From contig NZ_PDNZ01000001.1 of assembly GCF_003182595.1 (NCBI RefSeq), forward strand, positions 1 to 64,000: DNA of 64,000 nt, read 5' to 3'. The notes beneath the pieces were generated by a model that worked only from the letters and a program-made list of their open reading frames with translations, was not told the origin of the DNA and made no database searches. Below, in pieces: positions 1 to 7,528 of the stretch; position 1 is the first letter of the stretch; each line of letters opens with the position of its first letter. Source of the DNA: Prosthecochloris marina. GTDB lineage: Bacteria > Bacteroidota > Chlorobiia > Chlorobiales > Chlorobiaceae. The translations under genes were made by a program, and so were the position numbers.

Positions 1-14
1 TTTTTTCTGGTCAT
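1..14 (-). CDS. Start of a gene running off the left edge (partial)
   Basis: Reading the minus strand, an ATG at 14-12 follows a good Shine-Dalgarno AAGGAG (complement of about 21-26) at normal spacing. Only the first residues (M-T-R-K) lie inside the window, so no function can be given. The start codon lies inside one arm of an 8-bp inverted repeat (9-16 with 44-51). The only support is the ribosome-binding site and start; nothing confirms that the frame stays open. Confidence 0.35.
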
Positions 15-51
15 AGCTGTTCTCCTTTTTACATGATAGGAAACTATGACC
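9..51 (-). promoter_or_regulatory. Inverted repeat around the ribosome-binding site of the left-edge gene
   Basis: GGTCATAG at 9-16 and CTATGACC at 44-51 are perfect 8-bp reverse complements separated by 27 bases. On the minus strand the first arm transcribed lies just after the toxin gene, the Shine-Dalgarno sits in the loop, and the second arm contains the ATG of the left-edge gene. It could be an RNA hairpin that masks the start, or a DNA operator. Which of the two it is cannot be told from sequence. Confidence 0.35.
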
Positions 52-75
52 GTTTACACACTTTATCTCACAGAC

Positions 76-336
76 TCACACTGAAAGCACGGTGACGACC
101 TGTTGCCGTGCCGTATAAACGACCAGAAAAGGACTGTTTGTAAAGAACAGTTCACGGGTGTTCTTTACTCTGCCTGGTCGGCCTGATTGTGGGTATTCTG
201 AGAGCTGTCCGTTGGTTTTCTGGATGATCGAAAAAATAATCTTGCTTGCTCTCGTCCGGGTGTACTCTTCTGCGATCATGTACGCCTCGATCTCTTGGAG
301 TCGCTTCTGTGCTTTTTCAGTCCACTGAACCTTCAC
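76..336 (-). CDS. RelE/ParE-family toxin
   Basis: An 86-residue basic protein with the ParE/RelE pattern: an N-terminal beta strand and helix (VQWTEKAQKRLQEIEAYM), a middle 'P.SGRPGR' segment and a strand 'FLVVYTAR'. Family members act as gyrase poisons (ParE) or ribosome-dependent mRNases (RelE). It follows the antitoxin gene with a 20-bp overlap, the usual antitoxin-first order. The protein ends at 'VVTVLSV', where ParE toxins usually continue about ten residues with an RVLH.AR type tail, so it may be slightly truncated and weakly active. The family call is from the visible pattern and the context. Confidence 0.8.
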   Translation of the reverse strand: MKVQWTEKAQKRLQEIEAYMIAEEYTRTRASKIIFSIIQKTNGQLSEYPQSGRPGRVKNTRELFFTNSPFLVVYTARQQVVTVLSV

Positions 337-589
337 TCTTGCGCCTCCATTCCTCCTCGATCTCCTCTTGTGAAACGACTCGTCCGTGTTCGAGGTCTTC
401 CAACCCTTCCTGAATGCCGGCTATCTGCCATTCGTTGATATCCAGATAGTGACTGATGGCTTCCTTGAAAACGAACGTCTTGTTTCGGTTCAGAGCCCGG
501 GCAAGCCTCTCGATCCGCTTTTTCTCACTGGAGGCGATACGAAAGCTGATCTGCTCCCGTTTCTCAGTTTTCTTTGTCGGTATGCTCAT
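317..589 (-). CDS. Ribbon-helix-helix antitoxin (CopG/RHH type)
   Basis: A 90-residue protein. The N-terminal strand 'EQISFRIASSEKKRIERLARALNRNKTFVFKEAISHYL' is the ribbon-helix-helix DNA-binding fold; the acidic C-terminal half ('EGLEDLEHGRVVSQEEIEEEW') is typical of the toxin-binding segment of ParD-like antitoxins. The ATG at 589 was preferred to a TTG at 631, because the upstream start would run the reading frame through the palindromic operator. It overlaps the toxin start by 20 bp, so the pair is one operon, and it is probably autorepressed through the palindrome at 596-630. Confidence 0.8.
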   Translation of the reverse strand: MSIPTKKTEKREQISFRIASSEKKRIERLARALNRNKTFVFKEAISHYLDINEWQIAGIQEGLEDLEHGRVVSQEEIEEEWRRKSEGSVD

Positions 590-595
590 CGTTGC

Positions 596-630
596 TGGTA
601 TTTTGTATTTCACTGAAACACAAAATACCA
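596..630 (-). promoter_or_regulatory. Palindromic operator upstream of the toxin-antitoxin operon
   Basis: TGGTATTTTGT (596-606) and ACAAAATACCA (620-630) are perfect 11-bp reverse complements. After one mismatch the symmetry continues for four more pairs towards a three-base centre. It lies just upstream of the antitoxin ATG, where RHH antitoxins normally bind to repress their own operon. A further half-site-like TGGTATTTGG occurs at 671-680. Its role as the operator is inferred. Confidence 0.6.
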
Positions 631-631
631 A

Positions 632-1319
632 ATAGTGCAGATGAATGCAATACAGGTGGTAAAACGGTAGTGGTATTTGGAAGCTAAGAAAACACTACAA
701 TATCTTCATCCTTGAGCCTTCGTTACAGAGCTCAGTTTGACTGGACAAATTGAGTTTTTGATCAAGACGATGAGTAAGAACCACAGTATCAGTATCGGAA
801 AAACTGGTCCTATAATTGGGGAGTAGCTAACAGGTACTGAAAATTGTAAAATAAAATTTCTTATATGAATAAGTTACTGATTGCGCATTCAAAAATAGTT
901 CTCAGTGTTACATTTTGAGCAATGGGCAAAGAGTGCTGATTTTGTTTTGCTGCTCATCTTCATGCCTGAGCCGGAAAGCCAGCTTTTTCAGAAAACGAGT
1001 ATGGATGCCGCATCAGGTTCGGCATGACATTCAAAACAGCTATCAGGCTAACAAGCCATCTCGCTATTGAGCTATCCAGCCAACAAGCTTTCCATCCACT
1101 TTTAACTTTTTCCTTTTGACCTTTGACTTTTTACCCCAGCCTTTTCCCCTACGAATGAATTTTCTAAGCTTTTTATCGGTTTGCTCTTGTACTTCCGTTT
1201 GGTTTGTCAGTGAACCTTCATGGATATGAGCATAATTTTTCTGATATTTGGCTGACTTCAAGGCTAACTATCAGGTGCATTGAGCTTTAAGCAGAAGCTC
1301 GGATTTAGTTATTGTTATT
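632..1319. other. Intergenic region without a convincing gene; degenerate repeats
   Basis: No convincing gene lies here. An imperfect direct repeat occurs at about 1038-1062 and 1070-1096 (both begin AGCTATC and contain 'AACAAGC'). From about 1097 to 1135 there is a degenerate TTTGACT-like heptad run. A 65-residue minus-strand reading frame at 1064-1261 is mostly a translation of this low-complexity DNA (many Lys/Val) and is not called as a gene. The promoter of the downstream oxidoreductase may lie in the last 100 bases but is not obvious. Confidence 0.5.
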
Positions 1320-4300
1320 GTGGATACAACATCAGTGCGAGAAATACCATATAATTATACATCTGCGACTGACCGACAGCTTCTTTCCTATCTTCTTGGA
1401 GAGGATAGCGTCAGAATGCTCGATGAACTCAGAGATCTCCGGGTTACCGGGCGTTCGGCAAGGCTTCTGATGCGCATTATCGGTGGAGTGCTTATCCATC
1501 GGAGGAATCCGTATCTCTTTCAGGAGCTTGTCAATTCTCCGGCGCGCAGAACCAGGCTGTTACATCAGGCTTTCAAGGATCTTGATACCATCGAGAGTTC
1601 TGCAAATGGAGAGCAGCGGGTATTGTCGATCGTGGCGGCTCTCAGAGCGCTCTTTGATGAATTCCAGGCTGAGGTTGAGCGGGTCCCGGAGTTCAGAAGA
1701 CGTTTGAAGAGAGAGTTCGGAGCGATTGTTGGTGGAAAAAACGTTTTGTTCGATCCTTTTTCGCTGGTTGCTCATGCAACCGATGCCACTGACTGGCGTC
1801 TGCATCTTCCGGTTGCCGTTGTCACTCCTGATGATGAGGCTCAGGTGGCTCCATTGTTACAGGTAATAGGAAAGCTGGGGCTCAAAGCTATTCCCCGCGG
1901 CGCTGGAACCGGTTTGACCGGAGGAGCGGTTCCGCTTCGGCCCGATTGCGTGATCATCAATACTGAAAAGCTTGACAGGGTAAGGGGGATTGGCCAGCGC
2001 CAATTCGAGCTTGATGGCGGGGATAGTGTTTCCGCTCCGGTTATCGAGGTTGAGACTGGTGTCGTTACCGAAAAAGCCATGGATTATGCCGCTGAGCACG
2101 GGCTTGTGTTTGCCACGGATCCGACAAGCGAATGGTCTTGCACTGTCGGCGGTAACATTGCAGAAAATGCAGGAGGAAAGAAAGCGGTTCGCTGGGGGAC
2201 CTGCATCGACAATCTTCTTGAGTGGGAGATGGCGATGCCCTCGGGAGAGCGCTGGAGAGTTCGCAGAACCGATCACAGGCTTCGCAAAATCCTGCCTGAA
2301 GATACCGTTACCTATGAGGTTCTGGACAGTAAGGCGAAATCAATCAAGCAGATACGGCTTCAGGGTACCGATATACGTAAAAAGGGACTTTGGAAGGATA
2401 TTACCAATAAGACACTTGGGGGGGTTCCGGGTTTGCAGAAAGAAGGAACCGACGGTGTGATTACTTCAGCGTTGTTTGTTCTCTACCCGAAGTATGAGGA
2501 AACGACAACACTCTGCCTTGAATTTTTTGGTCCCGATATGGATGAGGCAAGCTGTGTTATCGTTGAATTGTCGCGTATTTTCCCTCTTCCGAAAGATGAT
2601 TCGGAGGCATTGCTTGCTCTGGAACATTTCGATGACGAATATATAAAAGCTATTGATTACAAGGTCAAAGCCGCTCGAACAAGCATGCCGAAAGCGGTGC
2701 TTCTGATCGATATAGCCGGGCATGATCGGGATTCTGTGCAGGAGGGAGTGAAAAAAGTGGAACGACTGCTCGAAAAGCATCCCAACACCTTGCTTTTTAT
2801 TGCCCGTGACGCTGAAGAAGCGAAACGTTTCTGGGCCGACAGGAAAAAGCTCAGTGCGATTGCAAGGAGAACCAACGCATTCAAGCTGAATGAAGATATC
2901 GTTATTCCTCTCGATGCCCTTGCTGAATTCGCCCGCTTCGTCGATGCTTTGAATATCGAGGAAGAGCGGTACTCCCAACTTGGTTTTATCGATAGCGCTC
3001 TTGCTTTGCTTCACGATGTTACTGTTGAGGAGGATGGTGACCAGTTTGCGGCGAAGATGTCTCCGGCGGATGAGTTAAGTGCGGTGACGAGAGAAAAGCT
3101 GAAGACGGCCGATGAAAACGCTCTACGTTCTCTTTCGGAAATACAGGAGTTCAGAAATAAGCTCAATGAGCTTTTTCACGGTTATCCCCATATCGTGTCG
3201 GCGCTTGACGATTCGTTTCAGTATGTCAGGGACCGGCGCATTGTCATTGCGACACACATGCATGCCGGTGATGGCAACGTTCACGTCAATATTCCGGTTC
3301 TGTCGAATGATCAGCCGATGCTTCGCCGTGCCGATCATGTTGTCGACAAGGTTATGGAAAAAGTTGTTTCGCTCGGTGGTGTTGTTTCCGGTGAGCACGG
3401 TATCGGTGTTACAAAGCTCAAGTATATGGACAAGGCGCGGATCGATGAGCTTTCTGCATACAGAAAGACAGTCGATCCTGACCGGATGATGAATCCTGGA
3501 AAACTGGATAATCTCGAGGTTCTCGATCATATCTTCACTCCTTCCTTCAATCTTCTTGAGCTCGAAGCTCAGATTCTCAAAAGGGCCAAGATCGAGGAGT
3601 TGTCCAAGCATGTTGATTTTTGCATTCGTTGTGGCAAGTGCAAGACAGATTGTTGTGTTTTTTATCCTGCACGAGGGATGTTTTACCATCCGAGAAACAA
3701 GAACCTCGCAATTGGTTCGCTCATAGAAGCCTTGCTCTACGTGGCTCAGCGTGAACGGTCAACGGAGTTTGAGCTGCTTCAATGGCTGGAGGATGTTGCA
3801 GATCATTGCACCATATGCCATAAATGCCTGAAGCCCTGCCCGGTCGATATCGACACAGGAGAGGTATCCGTTCTCGAGCGTGATATTCTTGAATCGAGGG
3901 GGTACAAGCATTTTTCCGCTGTTACGCAGATGACATTGAAATATCTTGAAAGTCGCTCACCCCTTGTCAACAAGATGTTCCGTAAAGGCGTTTTGCGTGC
4001 TGGCAGTGCAGCATTACGTGCTGGTAACAGGATTACACAGCCTCTGCAATCGATGGAAGCTCTGTCTTCTTTTTACCCACTCAAGATGGTGAGTTCGGCG
4101 GCGCCTCAGGTGCCCGATGAAACATTGCGTGATCTCATTCCACATTGCGATCCGGATCAGGCGCTGATTTTCGAGCCGGAGAAAAATGCTGTTGCAACGG
4201 TTTTTTATTTCCCTGGTTGCGGATCGGAAAGACTGCATTCATCCATTTCAATGGCATCGATTCATCTGCTTCTCGAAACATCTGTGAGGGTTGTGCTGCC

Positions 4301-4943
4301 GCCTCCTTTTCTCTGCTGCGGATTTCCTGCTCATGTGAATGCCCAGAACGAACAGCATTCAAAAATTGTGCTACGCAATACGGTGATCTTTACCCAGATT
4401 CAGGAAATGCTGGCTTATCTGGATTTCGATGCATGTGTGGTTTCCTGCGGGACATGTATGGAAGCGCTGGATGGAATGGAGACAAGAAAACTGTTCGGTG
4501 GAACCATTGTAGATGTCATGAGCTATGCGGTTTCTCGGGGGCTCAGACTGAATGGTGACGAGCATTGCATGTACCATGCACCATGTCATGATTCGCTTGG
4601 GGGTAAAGCTTTGGAAAAATTGAAAGCGTTAGGTGGGTTTGGAAATGTGACCCCGATCGATCACTGCTGTTCGGAAGCTGGAACACTTGCTCTTTCAAGG
4701 CCTGATATTACCGATTCAATGCTGCAGCGTAAAAGAAGTGCAATCAGTGAGGTAAAGGAGGAGACAGGGGAAACCGTTATTCTGACCAACTGTCCTTCAT
4801 GTGTTCAGGGACTTGGAAGAAACAGGGATCTGGGTGTGGAGCCGCGTCATATTACTGTTGCAATCGCTGAAATGATATCCGGTTCAGTATGGAAAAGCCG
4901 CTTTAAGGACCAGGCTCTCAAAGCGACGGCCGTAAGGTTTTAG
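1320..4943 (+). CDS. Large FAD-linked oxidase fused to 4Fe-4S and CCG domains (DUF3683 type)
   Basis: A 1207-residue fusion. The N-terminus (REIPYNYTSATDRQ) matches the DUF3683 domain. An FAD_binding_4/GlcD-like module follows, with the FAD-binding 'PRGAGTGLTGG' near residue 190 and 'GEHGIGVTKLKYM' near 690. Two 4Fe-4S motifs are CIRCGKCKTDC (about 767) and CTICHKCLKPCP (about 830). Two CCG (heterodisulfide-reductase-like) domains lie near 960-1005 and 1083-1125. Relatives oxidise 2-hydroxy acids such as D-lactate or glycolate and pass electrons through the clusters to a quinone or another acceptor; the substrate here is not known. The start is a GTG with no clear ribosome-binding site, chosen because family similarity begins there. 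Confidence 0.85.
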   Translation: MDTTSVREIPYNYTSATDRQLLSYLLGEDSVRMLDELRDLRVTGRSARLLMRIIGGVLIHRRNPYLFQELVNSPARRTRLLHQAFKDLDTIESSANGEQRVLSIVAALRALFDEFQAEVERVPEFRRRLKREFGAIVGGKNVLFDPFSLVAHATDATDWRLHLPVAVVTPDDEAQVAPLLQVIGKLGLKAIPRGAGTGLTGGAVPLRPDCVIINTEKLDRVRGIGQRQFELDGGDSVSAPVIEVETGVVTEKAMDYAAEHGLVFATDPTSEWSCTVGGNIAENAGGKKAVRWGTCIDNLLEWEMAMPSGERWRVRRTDHRLRKILPEDTVTYEVLDSKAKSIKQIRLQGTDIRKKGLWKDITNKTLGGVPGLQKEGTDGVITSALFVLYPKYEETTTLCLEFFGPDMDEASCVIVELSRIFPLPKDDSEALLALEHFDDEYIKAIDYKVKAARTSMPKAVLLIDIAGHDRDSVQEGVKKVERLLEKHPNTLLFIARDAEEAKRFWADRKKLSAIARRTNAFKLNEDIVIPLDALAEFARFVDALNIEEERYSQLGFIDSALALLHDVTVEEDGDQFAAKMSPADELSAVTREKLKTADENALRSLSEIQEFRNKLNELFHGYPHIVSALDDSFQYVRDRRIVIATHMHAGDGNVHVNIPVLSNDQPMLRRADHVVDKVMEKVVSLGGVVSGEHGIGVTKLKYMDKARIDELSAYRKTVDPDRMMNPGKLDNLEVLDHIFTPSFNLLELEAQILKRAKIEELSKHVDFCIRCGKCKTDCCVFYPARGMFYHPRNKNLAIGSLIEALLYVAQRERSTEFELLQWLEDVADHCTICHKCLKPCPVDIDTGEVSVLERDILESRGYKHFSAVTQMTLKYLESRSPLVNKMFRKGVLRAGSAALRAGNRITQPLQSMEALSSFYPLKMVSSAAPQVPDETLRDLIPHCDPDQALIFEPEKNAVATVFYFPGCGSERLHSSISMASIHLLLETSVRVVLPPPFLCCGFPAHVNAQNEQHSKIVLRNTVIFTQIQEMLAYLDFDACVVSCGTCMEALDGMETRKLFGGTIVDVMSYAVSRGLRLNGDEHCMYHAPCHDSLGGKALEKLKALGGFGNVTPIDHCCSEAGTLALSRPDITDSMLQRKRSAISEVKEETGETVILTNCPSCVQGLGRNRDLGVEPRHITVAIAEMISGSVWKSRFKDQALKATAVRF

Positions 4944-5122
4944 GGGTGTGAATTCGTGCCCGGACGAGGTGAGCATCCGGTGATTTTTCGGCCACCAAGA
5001 GTGGTCTGCACATGAGATTTTGTTCGTTCCTGTTTCATTTATGTATATTGATAGTATGAGTGTGTATGCCTCTGATATGGTGTTAACAGTTCTCATCAAC
5101 CGAAAACAGAGGAGTGAGACCT

Positions 5123-5383
5123 ATGGATAAAAATGCAATGAAAAAAGTTCTTGCCGGTCTGAGTATTGCCGGTCTTGTGACAAGCGTGACCCTCACAGGA
5201 TGTCAAAAGGCTAACGGTAGCTGTGGTGCAGGAAGCTGTAGTAAAACCGAGAAGGTCGAGGGCGAAGATGCTGCGAAGGGAACCGGTTCGTGTTCAGGGA
5301 TGGAAGATACTTCAGCTCACGGTACAGGGTCGTGCGCCGGTATGAAAGACGGCAAAGCGGCTGGTGAGGGCTCGAACGAGTAG
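5123..5383 (+). CDS. Small Cys-rich lipoprotein-like peptide, putative RiPP precursor (SbtA-like)
   Basis: An 86-residue protein. The N-terminus MDKNAMKKVLAGLSIAGL is a leader-like hydrophobic helix ending in LTGC (Cys27), which also fits a lipobox. The rest is low-complexity with Cys34, 39, 57 and 71, each in a G-S-C context, including two copies of an 8-residue repeat GTGSC(S/A)GM at 53-60 and 67-74. Leader and Gly-Ser-Cys core resemble, from memory, the SbtA thio(seleno)oxazole precursor family. The next gene is a SPASM radical SAM enzyme, the expected partner. The ATG at 5123 is chosen because AGAGGAG at 5108-5114 sits eight bases upstream; the GTG at 5114 lies inside that site. It could instead be a plain metal-binding lipoprotein. 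Confidence 0.65.
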   Translation: MDKNAMKKVLAGLSIAGLVTSVTLTGCQKANGSCGAGSCSKTEKVEGEDAAKGTGSCSGMEDTSAHGTGSCAGMKDGKAAGEGSNE

Positions 5384-5713
5384 CATTCATATCGTAGACC
5401 AGAGTTCTGAACACTTTTTTTGACTCCCAGAAAGGCTGTCTCGGTTTTGCTTTTGAGACAGCCTTACGGCTATCGAGCAACTTTCGTCAGTCGCCTGAAG
5501 AGAGTCTGTTCCCCCCTAACCAAAAAGGTAAACGTCAAGAACGGATCTCCAGGAAAGGCTCGATGATGGCAGAAAAGAGAAACCGTGCAATCCTTTTCAG
5601 AGAGTCTCGTCCCCTGTTCTCTCTACCGTGTTTTTCCTGTTTTGTATCCCGATAGAATCTACATTGGCGATAAAGGGGACGTTACATATTGATTTTGACG
5701 CGAGAGTGAATCT
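5384..5713. other. Spacer between the peptide gene and the radical SAM gene
   Basis: 330 bases. Apart from the hairpin at 5432-5465, nothing recognisable as a gene is present. The radical SAM gene either has its own promoter here or is expressed by read-through. Confidence 0.5.
5432..5465 (+). terminator. Strong hairpin between the peptide gene and its radical SAM gene
   Basis: AAGGCTGTCTC (5432-5442) and GAGACAGCCTT (5455-5465) form a perfect 11-bp stem with a 12-base loop. No T-run follows on the plus strand. It could end most transcripts after the peptide gene or stabilise their 3' end, giving more precursor than enzyme. Confidence 0.5.
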
Positions 5714-7294
5714 ATGGTTACAGCAGCTCCTGTTGAAAAGATTTTTCCCCTGACACTGATGCATGGGGGAGGGAATGGCATTTTGTCGAGTACACAAATG
5801 CAGCAATCTTATGGAGCGAGTCCCGAAAAATTCCTGGATTTTCTCCGTAGCACCTTTCTTCGTTCTTCAAAGTTTGCTTTTCTCGCCGATCTGGCCAGTG
5901 TCGAATATGCCTGCTGGAACGTAGAGCATATGAATAAGGATTTCAGCCGTCCGTCTCATGGTGCGGTTATCAATCCATTGCTGCAGATTGTTCCGGTAAC
6001 CAATGATATAATCCCGTTTTTCCGAGAGCAGATATCGCTGCAGCCAGATACTATCGAGCAATATGAGGGCTGGATGCTTGTATGGAAAGGGCCGGAGTCG
6101 GGAAAGCTTTATGTTGAAAAAGCAGACGAGCAGATGCTGCTTGCTCTGAAATTTCTCTCGGAGGAGGAGCCTGAACTGCAAGGATACCGTCTGAGAATTG
6201 TCAATCAGGCTATCGATTACGCTGCGCGTAAAGGTGTGGTTCTCAAAGCGCCTTATCTTGTATCACGTATTCTCCAAGGGTTCCCTGAGGGAGAAAAGAT
6301 CCCCAAACGTTACTTTACTGCATCGGCTTTTACCTTGCAGTGGCACATTACCAATGCGTGTGATTTACATTGCAAGCATTGTTATGACAGAGAGAAACGT
6401 TCACCACTGACAGCTGATCAGGGGCTATGGATCATCGATGACTTTGAACGTTTTTGCCGGGAGAAGAATGTGCGGGGCCACATTTGCTTTTCAGGTGGAA
6501 ACCCCTTCATGTCACCACATTTTTTCCGTTTGTACGCAGCTGCAATAGATAAAGGATTTGCAACCTCTCTGCTCGGTAACCCTGTAGATGCAGATGCCTT
6601 GCAACGTCTCTGTGATATCGGTACACCTGAATATTTTCAGGTCAGTATGGAAGGACTTGAGGCGCACAATGATTGTATCAGAGGAGAAGGTTACTACCGA
6701 AGGGTGATGGAGTTTCTCGATCTTCTTCGGAAAAAAGAGATCTCTTCAGCCGTTATGTTAACTCTTACCGATGCGAATCTGGATCAAGTGCTTCCTCTTG
6801 CAGAGATATTGCGGCACAAGGCTGATTATTTCACGTTCAACCGTCTTTCCCAGGTTGGTGAGGGAGCGGGCCTTTCACTTCCAGGCAGGGATGCTTACAG
6901 GCGGTTTCTCGAAAAGTATGTTGCTGCGGCTGATGGCAATCCGGTGATTGGTCTCAAGGATAACCTTATCAATATTCTTCGTGAGCATCGAGGATTGTCA
7001 CCTTTTGGAGGATGTACAGGTTTCGGATGTGGTGCGGCGTTCAATTTCGTGGCACTTCTGCCTGACGGAGAGGTGCATGCTTGCAGGAAGTTTCCCTCGC
7101 TGATCGGCAATATTCTTCAGCAAGATTTTTTAACCTTATACGAGTCATCGGAAGCGCAACGGTACAGAAAAGGGCCTGAGGCCTGCCAGACATGCAGGCT
7201 TCGTCCGGTTTGTGGTGGATGTATGGCTGTTGTTTACGGTATGGGGCTTGATCCTTTCAAAGAAAAAGATCCTTTTTGTTTTATCGGTGAATAA
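5714..7294 (+). CDS. SPASM-domain radical SAM enzyme, putative SbtM-like peptide maturase
   Basis: A 526-residue protein. About 200 N-terminal residues precede a radical SAM core with the cluster motif C-DLH-C-KH-C (Cys216, 220, 223), followed by 'FSGGNPF' and 'GEGYYRRVMEFL'. The C-terminus is a SPASM-type auxiliary-cluster domain: GGCTGFGCG (from about 433), 'DGEVHACRKFP', 'CQTCRLRPVCGGC' and a final 'DPFC'. Such enzymes modify ribosomal peptides using auxiliary FeS clusters. Length, architecture and the adjacent Gly-Ser-Cys peptide point to the thio(seleno)oxazole maturase family SbtM. Other SPASM maturases or anaerobic sulfatase-maturase-like proteins remain possible. The ATG is the first good start, with a weak ribosome-binding site. 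Confidence 0.8.
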   Translation: MVTAAPVEKIFPLTLMHGGGNGILSSTQMQQSYGASPEKFLDFLRSTFLRSSKFAFLADLASVEYACWNVEHMNKDFSRPSHGAVINPLLQIVPVTNDIIPFFREQISLQPDTIEQYEGWMLVWKGPESGKLYVEKADEQMLLALKFLSEEEPELQGYRLRIVNQAIDYAARKGVVLKAPYLVSRILQGFPEGEKIPKRYFTASAFTLQWHITNACDLHCKHCYDREKRSPLTADQGLWIIDDFERFCREKNVRGHICFSGGNPFMSPHFFRLYAAAIDKGFATSLLGNPVDADALQRLCDIGTPEYFQVSMEGLEAHNDCIRGEGYYRRVMEFLDLLRKKEISSAVMLTLTDANLDQVLPLAEILRHKADYFTFNRLSQVGEGAGLSLPGRDAYRRFLEKYVAAADGNPVIGLKDNLINILREHRGLSPFGGCTGFGCGAAFNFVALLPDGEVHACRKFPSLIGNILQQDFLTLYESSEAQRYRKGPEACQTCRLRPVCGGCMAVVYGMGLDPFKEKDPFCFIGE

Positions 7295-7528
7295 CTCCAG
7301 GGATTCGGATTGAACCGGGACAGGCGGAGCGTGGTTGTGGATGTTGGGCGGTATGGCTGGCGGGAAGGAGGTTATCTCTTTGCGAGAGACGTACAATCCG
7401 GCTATTTGTTTTTGATGTTTGATTTTCCGGATTATGCTTGTAATAGGCGGCAATAATCTATTTGTCGTCTCATTCTTTTTCTTTAAGATTAGTTTTTGTT
7501 TTTCTATGAATTTGTTACTGAACAAGGC

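Noticed and set aside
1064..1261. 65-residue minus-strand reading frame
   Set aside because: Its C-terminal half is a translation of a low-complexity TTTGAC-like run. There is no family pattern and no clear ribosome-binding site.
5123..5383. HvfA/bufferin-type metallophore precursor instead of an SbtA-like peptide
   Set aside because: The Gly-Ser-Cys repeats are somewhat like EGKCG repeats, but no MNIO (DUF692) enzyme is adjacent, while a SPASM radical SAM enzyme is.
5867..6181. 104-residue minus-strand frame inside the radical SAM gene
   Set aside because: It lies wholly within a clear coding gene on the other strand and shows no protein family features.
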